Positions 34,470 through 44,197 of a stretch of DNA of 64,000 nt are shown here, piece by piece. The DNA comes from Bryoerythrophyllum caledonicum (taxonomy: Eukaryota > Streptophyta > Bryopsida > Pottiales > Pottiaceae). The notes under the pieces were generated by a model. The model was not told the origin of the DNA and ran no database searches. It worked only from the letters and a program-made list of their open reading frames with translations. The stretch is taken from contig OZ020515.1 in assembly GCA_963971425.1 (NCBI GenBank), positions 14,028,291 to 14,092,290 of the forward strand. Reading direction: 5' to 3'. The position numbers and the translations under genes are program-made. Each line of letters begins with the position of its first letter. Position 1 is the first letter of the stretch.

Positions 34470-35849
34470 CTACTTGGTAGCAGAGAGGGCATTAATGCCC
34501 CCAGACCCCTCTCTCATAGGATCTACAGAAAACCCCGTGTCGTGATGATAAAACTGAGAAAAGATATCTCGAGCATCCTCACGGCCAAAGTCCTCTACCA
34601 AGGCTGCAAAGACACGCTGAGCACGAAGCTCCTCAGCTGCATGCCTCTTCAAACGGAAAAGCAACTCCGCTTCCTCGATCTCTGTGAGATGTGGCACCGC
34701 TGCCCCCTGACCATCAGAGTCTGCCCCTTGCACACGTGGATGGTTACTTGAACGGCGTTGAGCGGCGAAACAGAGGCCACATATCCAAACAAGGGTGTTG
34801 AGGTCAATGGCTTGACCCAACAAATAACGGCGTTGGCCCTCAGAGATATCCGGTGCGGCGGTGGTGCCTGTCAAAAAGCCCATCGCCCGCTCCCTCTCAT
34901 CGGCAGAAGGCTCCTCGAAAGTTTGGGAAGAAGAATCCCAAACCATGCCCGGACCGCGTGTCCTGAAGGCAAAAGAGCCTGGATAGCACATCAAAGTGGG
35001 AAATGCCCTCCAAGTGAAACTAACGCGGTTGACCACCGCCAATGGTGGCTCATCATCCTTCGTAACCTCCGTGGAAACACGGTGGTCGTCTAAAATGTCA
35101 TCGACCTCACGGCGCACGGGCCGTTGCACTTGAGTAAGTGCAGAAGTGAGCGTCGTGGATGATGCCATGTTGGTCCAAATCCAACGTGGCCGATGGGCGT
35201 AAGATCCCAACGCCGCGGCATCAACAAACGTAGGGGGACCAAGAAGGTGATGGATGTACGCCCCATCCTCACGCACTTTCGTCCGTGTATCTCCCAATGG
35301 GGGTACATTCTCAAAAATGTACCCCGGTGGTGTCGATTGGTGGGTAATCCACCACTGGACGAGCCTGAGCAAATCCGCAAAGAGACCCGACCGTGGATCA
35401 TCCAAGCCACGTCCACTTTCCGCCCGTGAGTGGCCTTGGCAAGGCCATCCGGCAATCACCAAGTCCACGTGACCTAACCGGCGAAGATCATCCTCACTGA
35501 TCAACGTCACATCACGTGGCAACTTGCCAAAACACCCTCGAATCGCAGAAGATGGTAACTGCTTTAGATATAACGCCAGAAGACGCTGAATGTGATGGTG
35601 AGCGGCACGGTTGGCTGCAAAGCCACTATCCACATGGATATACCGTCGTACCTTGAGCCCGGCCTCCAACACAACCGCGAGCCCCGTACCGATACCGGCA
35701 AATAACTCCACAAGGGTAATACCCTCATCCGGTGGTCGCCACTGAATAGTACGAGCCAACAACGGAGTGGAAGAGTCCACTGAAGGCAGTGGAGCATCAA
35801 GAGCATCCACGATCTCTCCACTACGACAAGTGAGCTCCAACGGTGTCCC
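34470..35849 (-). pseudogene. Cytosine-5 DNA methyltransferase domain inside the gypsy polyprotein
   Basis: 456 uninterrupted codons between TAG at 35850 and TAG at 34470. Motif I, which binds S-adenosylmethionine, is LVELFAGIGTGLAVVLEAG (residues about 43-61). Motif IV is DLVIAGWPCQGHSRAESG, with catalytic Cys at about 134. Motif VI is YIFENVPPLGD (Glu about 177). Motif VIII is AHRPRWIWTNM. Motif IX-like is WRAFPTLMCYPGSFAFR, and motif X is RRYLLGQAIDLNTL. The ERERAMGFLTG segment before motif X recalls DNMT3/DRM-type enzymes. The order is non-permuted (I before IX and X), unlike plant DRM2. No ATG opens the frame, which argues for a polyprotein domain. Expected activity is methylation of C5 in DNA; specificity cannot be read. 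Published precedents, as I recall, exist in Klebsormidium and dinoflagellate retrotransposons. Confidence 0.9.
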
Positions 35850-36092
35850 CTACGGCGGAAGCGGATCCTTGCAATGACGGGCAGGGATCGCCAATGGTGG
35901 GTGTTCGTGTGAATCTTCCACCACAGACATAAATGCATATGTCTCCTCCAAAAGTGAAGAAGCACACGGCAAGTCTGATGCCAGAGCACTGCACTCAAAC
36001 ATAGCGTCTGTCGTTGAAGTCACCGCGCTAGCTGCGAAGACTACGGGCATGAGCTCCTTCCTGCCATCACCGGCAGACCACCCTCGCCTAAT
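35850..36092 (-). pseudogene. Protease-methyltransferase linker of the gypsy polyprotein
   Basis: Same frame as its neighbours, between TAG 36093-36095 and TAG 35850-35852. Reads RRGWSAGDGRKELMPVVFAA, then an Asp/Glu/Ser/Pro/His-containing stretch without a recognised domain. It probably held a processing site. Confidence 0.6.
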
Positions 36093-38509
36093 CTAGGCCT
36101 CCTCCGTCCAGTTATCCACCCCAAATCCAAGTGGATATAGTGCCTGCTGGCCCACCAAAATATCGTAGTTGGTGGCGCCAGTAAGAGCGCACTGAAGGGA
36201 GACATGGGAGAACAATGGACCAGATCCCACGCCAAACATCAACTGCAACGGATGTCGGGTGTAGCCCATGGTCTTCTCCGTGCCCCAACCGATGTAACAA
36301 TCGTGAATGGACAAGGCTCGAGGTCCAAAGCACCTAGACCCAAATCCTGGGCTAGCTGCTTGCCAATCATCACTCGCTGAGCCCCGGAATCCAACATAAC
36401 ACGTAGGGGGGTAGCTCGAGTGGAGTTGCCATCCGTACGGCCTACCACCATGACTCCATCGTCATTCACCAAACGTACCACCCCTGGACGTACACTGCGT
36501 CGCTCCCGTGCCGACCGGGCTGCAACGTCAGACAAATAAGCCACTCCAGAGATCAAGGCCCGATCCCCGGACGACTGCTCCATAGGTGTGGAAGTGGCAT
36601 TGGCCTCGAACGCGGAAATAGCCTCCGCCGCCAACTTGGCCTGCATTGCCACCAAATCCTCCTCAGTGGGTGGAGCGGTCACTGCCTGTGACACCTCCAA
36701 CGACGGAATGGGCACTTTGCCTTCCAACATACTACCCGCCAAGTGGAATACACCGGATGGTTGAAAATCTAGTGTGGAAAAGTCCACACCAGCAAACACC
36801 GGCAATTGCAACACCTTATACGCCAAGGTGTGTATAACATCTCCAAGACTGGAAGAAACCGGTGGGACCGGAATCAAAGTGGGAGCGGCAGCAGAAGTAG
36901 CCGCATCCGCGATGCTGAACGAAAGAGGTAGCCGGGACTGTCCAATGTGGTCCGGCAAACCCGCATGGCGTGAACGACCGCTACTACCCGGCATAGTGGA
37001 AGAGGGTGCCACCGCGTGTGTAATGGTCTGAGCACGAGTGGCAACCGCTGCCACCACCTCCCCCGAAGCGCCATACAAGTAGCGATCTAAGGCTGAAGAT
37101 GAGCCCTGACCCGTCACCACAGGCCGTGTGTCTGCCACTTGCCCCAAAGAAGCCATTGCGCTCATCTGCTTCTTCAGCTCCGCCAATTCGGATTGAAGTG
37201 ACTTCACGGCATCCGATCCAACAGCCGAAGATCCTGGGCACTTCTCCGGGTGAAGAGAAAAGCAGTTCTCATCACTGTGGCCAGGCTTGCCACAGTGAGA
37301 GCATGTCACAGGCTTCTTCCCCTCGCCCCCAGTCTTCTCCGTAAGCTTGGCCGCCTCGGTCTTGGGCTTGGCCTTCCTCGCCACTGCTTCCTTCTTCTTC
37401 GGACAATTGGGGTCCCTCTTGGTGTGACCGGCCTCTCCACAAGCCCAACAATGCACAACCTTTTCAGGTTGTGCTTCTGCCAAGCTACTAGTCGCCGTAG
37501 CAAGCTTCTTGGGCTTCGGAGCATCCATGAGCGACGTGACCAAGTCTGTGGCCTCACTCACACCCAACGCCCGGTCAAGCGCTTCCACCTCGGCGAACGC
37601 CTGAGCCAAGGTCGCATTGCCGTGGTACCGGAAGAGCAAATGCGGACCGATCAACTCTACCATCCGCTTGTCGAGCTTGGAGATAAAAATCTTCACAAGT
37701 TGGCGCTCCGTGAAGACATTACCAGCCTCCGCCGCCAACCGCGCCAACCGTGTGTACATGGTGCGTGGCGTGTCTTCCTTCTCACGACGGAAGTCCTGAA
37801 TGCGGTGCATCTGATCGCGCCGAAATCCCCCGTACTCCACCTCCAGATGCGCCATGAGATGCGCCAGAGGATCGAAGGCTGGCGGGTTGCCAACCGCCAC
37901 CAATGCCGCACGTGTGGCTACGGCCAAACGAGACATGGCCCTCATGCCAGCTCGTTCGCCCACAATGGCAACACCCTTGCCCTTGGAGTCCTCACCGAGG
38001 AAACTTTCCTCCTCATTGGGCTCCTCGGTGGAAGTCGAGAGTTGGGCAACCGCACTCTCCTTGAGTGCAGTGACCAACTCCACACATTGGCGCCAATACT
38101 CCTCAACCGGGCGCAACTCTGCCTCGTGCTGCGTGGTCCACCTCCCATATGTCTGAAGTGCCTCCAGCTCCAAATGCTGGGGCAAAAGCTCGAACGCGTA
38201 CCAATCGTTGAACGACGGCGTCCGCTGGAGCTTCTCCTTCATCCAAGTTTGGAATCGGAGACGCCAATCGGGTAGGGAGATGCCCCCAGCCCGTCCCGAG
38301 AACCTGTCTCGCACGACATGACGGTGATCGTCCTCCATGTCGTCAAACGTGCCCACACTCCAGACCCGAAGCCTACGGTCGGTATCCAACGCCGAAACAG
38401 GCTCAAAAGCCTCGTCGGTATCCGACCCTGGCCCAAAGTCTGTGGTGGAAGCACTCTCCGAGTGGTTTGGTGAGGGAGAGCGGTAATACCGACTCCGGGT
38501 ACTCACCAT
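36093..38509 (-). pseudogene. Gypsy gag and aspartic protease
   Basis: The start is the ATG at 38509 (MVSTRSRYYRS). Gag contains the capsid-like segment YWRQCVELV...FRREKEDTPRTMYTRLARLA, then two zinc knuckles: CWACGEAGHTKRDPNC (six residues before the last Cys) and a standard CSHCGKPGHSDENC. The protease has LRVMLDSGAQRVMIGKQLAQ with the catalytic Asp in DSGA. Near 36283-36286 a run of four C on the plus strand marks a frameshift. Upstream coding is in one frame and the protease end (GPLFSHV, NYDILVGQQALYP, NWTEEA) is in the pol frame, as if one base of a G run was lost. Gag packages the RNA; protease cuts the polyprotein. Confidence 0.85.
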
Positions 38510-40034
38510 AAACAAAAACCACCTTGGGATCTATCTACGAGTACTATCTAAAGGGTAAGGGTACGAACGGGCAACCTGCACCTGCAAAATCACCAAGCTG
38601 TGTGGATCATCGGTCATCACCTCCGGCTACCACAGGTCCAACCACATCCCCCCACATAGAAAGGTCTTGCTGGCCATAAATCCGACTTCACCCCTACGGT
38701 ATCCTATCACAAACTGAAACAACAAGAAATGGGGCCACCGGAAAACACCGGCAACAAGTCCGCAACACAAAGGAGGTACCGCACAAGAATCCAGAAATCA
38801 AAATTGGATCTTCACCCCCAACAACATAAAAGCAGGAAAATGAAAGGGGCAGTGCCACTGGCACACGCCTGCAGTGGATGCCTCAAAGTCGCAAAACCTG
38901 CAAATCAAAGAGAAATACTAAAAGTGTTCTCCCCTAACGTCTAAAACTAAGGGAGTAGTGGGGATTGACCGTGGTGTTTAAAAACACTATCCATCCAATG
39001 AAATCACATACATTGGTGGATAATCACGACAAATGCCAAACTAATGCTAAAATTAGGTCAAATGGTGAAAACCCTAACTATAAGCATAAATGTCACTCAC
39101 ATCCGAGTAACAATGCCTTTGAAATCTACTCCCAAAGTTTAGCACTATTTTTTTTTTTTAAAAAAGATCACAAAACATGTGATTGTTTTCGTGACGTCCA
39201 AAAATTAGCCAAATATTTTATTTTTTTGTAAACTAGAAAATTTTCACATCACTAGTCTTACAATTTCTTCACGAATCTAAATCCGTTGTCGGAATCGCAA
39301 AATATTGAAAATTGCAAAATCTAAAATTCTAACATCCAACTCCAGGGACTTCTGAAGTTTTGGACTCAAATTAACGGAATAGGGGTCCGCGGCACGCAAT
39401 TGAGTACCTGCTGGAATTTGGAGCCTGGCGCAATTGAGCTCCCCCACGCCTGGGATGAAACCCGTCCCTCAATGAAGACTCGCTCGCAGCCACGTGTGGG
39501 CTTCGTCTCTCGCTCATCAAGTGGCCAGCCTCGAAACTCCACAGAATCGAGAAGTCAACTCTCGCTTCCTTCACGGCAGCCCTCGCGGCAGTCCTTTTGA
39601 GGCCTGATCATTTTTCGGGCAAAGCTCAATTATCAGCTCCCACGTCCCCCGAATCCTCGCCCACAGACTCTCACAGTCTATCCACTCACGGGCGATCTTG
39701 TTTGGAGCCCTTCACCGTGCTTCAGTCAAATGTGCGTCCTAGATCCCGTCGCCGTGGATGAAACCCTGTTGGAGATGAACTCCCTACTGGATGAGAAACC
39801 GAGGTTTCACCAACCCTCGCATACGACCTTCTCCACAGAACATCTCCAGCACATGAGCTCCTTCACTCTTCACTCAAGACATAGCTCAAATGGCGAATAG
39901 AACACACAAAATTTGTGCACAAACTAACGTGATATTAGTAATCCACTCTTTCTACTTATTCCTTTCTACTACAAACTCTTCGAATGCAAAAATGGAAAGA
40001 AACTATGGAAAATAAGAGGGGGTCTTTGTCAAGT
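38510..40034 (-). other. Gypsy leader between the 5' LTR segment and gag
   Basis: About 1.5 kb without a credible gene. I find no clear primer-binding site next to the LTR segment edge (minus strand ACTTGACAAAGACC). Such a long leader is unusual and may include a replaced or inserted piece. Confidence 0.4.
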
Positions 40035-40393
40035 GAATCACATGTGTTTTCCACAAGAAGTCAAGCGACACGCACTCCACAAGGGGAGAATCAACGAGTG
40101 CAACTAAAGTAGAGAATGCGGAGCTTTCACTAATGATAATCCATCACTTTACAAGCAAAGAACTCACTAATCACTCTCTAACCTTACTCACAAAGCTTGA
40201 CTTGACAAAGACGTCAAGTCAAGGACGTGTGCGGCACTATATGCACACGCATACAACCCTAAGTGGATGAAAATCATCCACGGATGAAAATGGTGTGCCG
40301 CCGTTCGTCCCTAAACACACGTAGATTAGTAACAAACTAATCTACGCTAAAATCTACGATACGGAGAGACCCTCGACGCCACGTCTCGTGACA
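40035..40393 (-). repeat. Gypsy 5' LTR segment (359 bp)
   Basis: Same length as 30544-30902, with seven substitutions. Six are transitions and about four fall at CpG. The 106-bp block that ends the 3' LTR is missing here. Confidence 0.85.
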
Positions 40394-40397
40394 ATGT
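40394..40397. other. Gypsy target-site duplication, right
   Basis: ATGT directly after the terminus GTGACA, matching 30434-30437. Confidence 0.6.
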
Positions 40398-40871
40398 GCT
40401 GATAATTAACAATACAATAATAAGTTTTCCATACATCATATGCATTTCATATTTTTGAAATTCAAAATTTATACAATAGATGCAAAGATTATTATTTCCT
40501 TCCAAATAGAGGTTTTTTTTTGGTAATATGGACAAAAACTTGAATTTATATTATATATAGAATTAATTAAACTTTTGCTACACTATTTGTATATGTCAAA
40601 CTAAGCCACTATATTGTTTGGATATGTTACTCAAATATGTTTGTAACTTTTGAATCAAAATGCGGATTTCCATAAAAAAATTATGTAAGTAGTAAGCTAT
40701 AAGAAAGATGCCCATTGAATAATAAATCTAAAAAAAAATCATGTCTAAGTTTGAGATTGAGGGACTCACTTGAACCTCAAAGAGGACTTTGGTTCTTTAG
40801 AGGTTAAAAGAAGATCCTACAAGTACATTCTTAAAACGATTATCACAACAATTTGAAATTGTTGGATTACA

Positions 40872-41124
40872 GAAGAAGAATAACGTCGGCCCCCACAGGG
40901 GCCGGCGTGAGTAAAGTGTCTATTCGTTCCACTTATTAAGACCATGCCCACTGGACAAGGAAAAGCAAGCTGGAACTACTCCCCTCTCTCGAGGGTAGAC
41001 TAAATGGATGCAGCACCGGGACTTCCCGGGAGGTCACCCATCCCAGTACTATTCCGGCCCAAAGGCGCTTAACTTCAGAGTTCTGATGGGATCTGGTGTA
41101 CTAGCCTTGGTATGACTGCATCAC
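40872..41124 (-). mobile_element. SINE with a 5S rRNA-derived head, perfect 13-bp target-site duplications
   Basis: The 253-bp insert is flanked by TTGTTGGATTACA at 40859-40871 and 41125-41137. On the minus strand it opens with a 5S rRNA-like sequence, continues into about 130 bp of unrelated body containing a GC-rich hairpin (40887-40893/40898-40904), and ends in a TTC-rich tail (TTATTCTTCTTC). Target-site duplication plus an internal RNA polymerase III promoter defines a SINE. 5S-headed SINEs (SINE3 class) are known from animals; most plant SINEs have tRNA heads. Confidence 0.8.
41004..41123 (-). rRNA. 5S rRNA-derived sequence (SINE head, probably not a functional rRNA gene)
   Basis: About 120 nt align end to end with plant 5S rRNA: GCAGTCATACC near the 5' end, GATCCCATCAGAACTC, GAAGTTAAGCG (box A) and GGATGGGTGACCTCCCGGGA (box C). 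It differs from typical 5S in several places, for instance around AGCGCCTTTGGGCCGG. It is single, has no tandem neighbours and lies inside a TSD-flanked insertion, so I read it as the promoter head of a SINE. Confidence 0.8.
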
Positions 41125-41779
41125 TTGTTGGATTACATAAGAGAATAGAGTCAATGACCTTATGTTATTCACTTGTTGTATGATAATCTATTATGGACAT
41201 AAAGTAAAAAAGTGCTCAACTCAAAAAAATTTATCTTGGAAATATACAATCAATGGCGTAAAGATTTCTCAAAATTCCAAGGCACTTCATGAGTTTATTT
41301 AATATTATATTTTTCATATACATAACCTATATTGAAAAATGAGTATAATATTTATCCGAAATGAAAATGTAACAATGTAATAGTATGTAATGGTCATGGT
41401 TTGTGACATCTGGTCAAATGTGACCAGTTCATAAATTTGAAAGTATTCAATGAATATGAAAGTAAGTATAAGAAAGTATAAGAATCAAGATTGCATAAGA
41501 AAAATTATAGAAATATCAATATATGATATTATGATAATACAATGTTTGAATTTTCAAAAACAATATAAAATCAATATATGCATATATTTTTTTGAACAAC
41601 ATTTTTTATGTGACACATTTAGATTTACACACATTATGATAAAGTAGTATGTATTTTATTATTATTAATATCCAAACACTATCATCTAAAAAATACAATG
41701 TTTTTCTAAAATATCTTTAGTATATGTTCTTTGAACAATATTTATATTAGAAATCAAGAAATATAAATTTTTTATTCCA

Positions 41780-41947
41780 AAATTACGATATGAATTTGAG
41801 TGGTCTATGAATGATATCATTTTGTATAAAAAATCTATACATAGTGTGTGTCACAATCTATATGCAAGTTGCAAATGATCTTTTTATATAAGCTCAATGT
41901 GCTTTTATGTGGAATTGAGGCTTGCGGACTTTCTTGAGGCTAAGTTG
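41780..41947. repeat. End of a further TA-flanked family member (copy D)
   Basis: Resembles the end of copy C (ATATGAATTTGAG, GATATCATTT, a TTTTTATAT stretch, then ATTGAGG) and stops at the TA at 41948-41949, where copy C begins. It is strongly diverged. Confidence 0.4.
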
Positions 41948-41949
41948 TA

Positions 41950-44165
41950 TTACAAAGATCCAAGGGCCTATGAATGATATTGTTAATATAAAAATCATAT
42001 TGTTCCAAGGGGCCATAGGGTGTAGTATCTTTTGTATATAGAGGCAATATTGTTCGTATCTTATGAAAATTCTTATATGGTTATCATATAAAAAATTTAT
42101 CACTAAGTTTTGAATGCAAAGTTCTAGCATATATTATCTCAAATCTATATAAAAAAACATTTATACAAATGATATATGACCTAGAGTTTTTAAATACTAT
42201 ATAGATTCTCTAAAGCTATAAAAGTAGAAAAGTAAAAGAACCGTGAACCTACAAACACTTCACCCAACCACAACTACCTCAACCAAACTCCACTACTAGT
42301 CTACTCCCTCCTCTACTCCAGTATTTGTTGATGACCAGATCCGGGTATCAGACCACTGACCACTGAGGATTCAAACTCGATTCGGCCCCGTTGCCAAGAA
42401 TACAATCTGCAACTCCCATTGATCAATTGCTTGGGTTCCCATAAAATGCCCATCTGGCTTAAGTGAAAAAGAAGGTTACATCACAAGAAGGGGATGACCA
42501 AGAGCTAGACCCATGCGTAGGAGGAAACATCGGGGCTAAGGCCAAACCGGTTGGCTCCTTGTGATCACATGTTCATTAAGTGATAGATACGATGTTAGAC
42601 TTGATAGAGTTGTCTATTAAGAAATAATTGGATAGTCATTTAGTTGTTTGGTTAGGATGATATCTTAAAGCAAAAATTTGATGCATCTATTATTGGTAAT
42701 TTTGTACTTAATCCCTGAAAAGCACTATCACAATTTCACACCAAATACACTTCAAAACTATAAGTATGGAAGGAAACTAAAATCTTTACTTCCATTTTTG
42801 ATTGTAGGATCTCAATTAAGACTTACGGAATTATTAAAATACTCCCAAAATTTTATAAGTTTTGACCGCATGGATTACAAGACTATAATAATTAAAGTAA
42901 AAAAAATAGTTCACTTTTTTTTCCACGTTACATAAATTTACATGGACTTTGACTTTACTTGGTGTTAAATTATTGCACCACACAAGGTCTAAATGCATCA
43001 CCATTCTGCCAAGCATGATCTTAGTTCCTTGTACACCAATGTTTAAAGGTCAAGAAGGGCTGTAGCGTATTCTAAACAATTGTGCAAGGACTAGAGGTTC
43101 AAAAATTTTCACTTTTTGTATTATTATTTTTTGTGAGCTTAATATGTATTACAATGATAATTCAAATGCTTACAACACATACTCTAGTGGAAAAAGTGAA
43201 AGTAAAAATAAAAGAATAAGAAGATTTCTAAGTTCTTGTGAAAAATAAGAAGTTTACTTGTACCTTGCATCACAATGTGTGCCAATGTGTGAAAATGTTT
43301 GACTTGGGTTGATATGATATTTTGCACTAAAGATAACAAGAGTTTTACTAAAAACGAAAACATATTTCACTAAGTAAAAAATAATTTTGACCAAAGACAA
43401 AATCTATGTTTGCAAATTATATCAAATAAAATAAGGACCATATAAGCTTCATTTGATTTTTTACATAAGTCCAAAAATTGAGGATTGCTCAAATGTTGTT
43501 TTGGACTCTTATCTCTGAATTGGTCAAGAAACTAATTAAATTGTTGTTTGGAAATTTGTGAAATGATGAGAAAAAAAACTTGTTACACAATCATTTATTC
43601 TTTGCATTGTTTTCACACTTAAAAAGAAAGAATGTTATTAGTAGTACAAATATATCAAAGGCTCCAAAACACATAATTACATGTTATAATTACATACTTA
43701 TGCAAATAGTTTACTTCTGTATGATTTCTAAATAATTCGCATATTGACAGCATATACAGAATATTTGATATAGATTTCATATCAATTTTGTATTAAAAAT
43801 ATCTTGTATGCACAACATATAAATTTTTACTTATACAAATGCAATACAAAATTGGTATGCATACTATATTTTATTTTTAAATAAATATTTTTAATATTAA
43901 GCTTTTGCCGTATCAAATATCCATAAGTCATGGATTACATCAAAAGTTTACAAATTTTATACAAAGTTTATATTTATAGCTAGAATATATGAATTTTGTA
44001 TGACATTCTTATGATATGAATTTGAGGGGTATCGAGATGATATCGTTTGCAGACAGATATCATACAGCTTGTTGACAACCATTGCATGCATGTTGTATGC
44101 GATTTTTTTAATATGAAGAATGTATATTTTTTACATGGGATTGAGGGTCAAGGATTTTCCAGATG
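41950..44165. mobile_element. Inverted member of the TA-flanked family (copy C)
   Basis: Its left end (41950-42060) matches the inverted right end of copy A. Its right end (44010-44165, ending GGATTTTCCAGATG before TA) matches the inverted left end of copy A, including GAGGGGTATCGAGATGATAT. It is shorter than copies A and B and more diverged. The part 42240-42620 is unlike the family and may be a nested insertion. No gene is seen. Confidence 0.55.
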
Positions 44166-44197
44166 TATCTACCAATAGAGAATACCGGTGGTGCCTA

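Larger units (their letters stand above)
30438..40393 (-). mobile_element. Ty3/gypsy retrotransposon encoding a cytosine-5 DNA methyltransferase and a PHD finger
   Basis: LTR termini TGTC...GACA at both outer ends are flanked by ATGT duplications. A 359-bp LTR segment is shared by both ends. The minus-strand coding order is gag, protease, DNA methyltransferase, reverse transcriptase, RNase H, integrase, PHD finger, with RT before integrase as in gypsy elements. From late protease to the PHD finger all domains lie in one frame interrupted by TAG at 36093, 35850, 34470 and 33435 and TGA at 32661. One frameshift lies in protease. The coding part is visibly much richer in G+C than its surroundings. 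LTR segments differ at 7 of 359 positions, so the insertion is fairly young. The element cannot now make a full polyprotein. Confidence 0.92.

Noticed and set aside
34470-35849. Bacterial contamination as the source of the methyltransferase
   Set aside because: It is continuous in frame with retroviral RT, RNase H and integrase and enclosed by LTRs and target-site duplications.
31326-36314. Stop codons as a variant genetic code
   Set aside because: Intact genes here, such as the peroxidase, use standard stops, and CAG and CGA are used normally elsewhere in the element.
37250-38275. A 341-codon plus-strand frame over gag
   Set aside because: It lies wholly opposite gag, which has zinc knuckles and protease; the plus frame has no motif and reflects high GC.
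41004-41123. A functional 5S rRNA gene
   Set aside because: It is single, carries several changes from typical 5S and sits inside a 253-bp insertion with target-site duplications.
41004-41123. Cassandra-type TRIM with 5S in its LTRs
   Set aside because: No second 5S copy or LTR pair is found nearby, and the 13-bp duplication is too long for LTR integration (4-6 bp).
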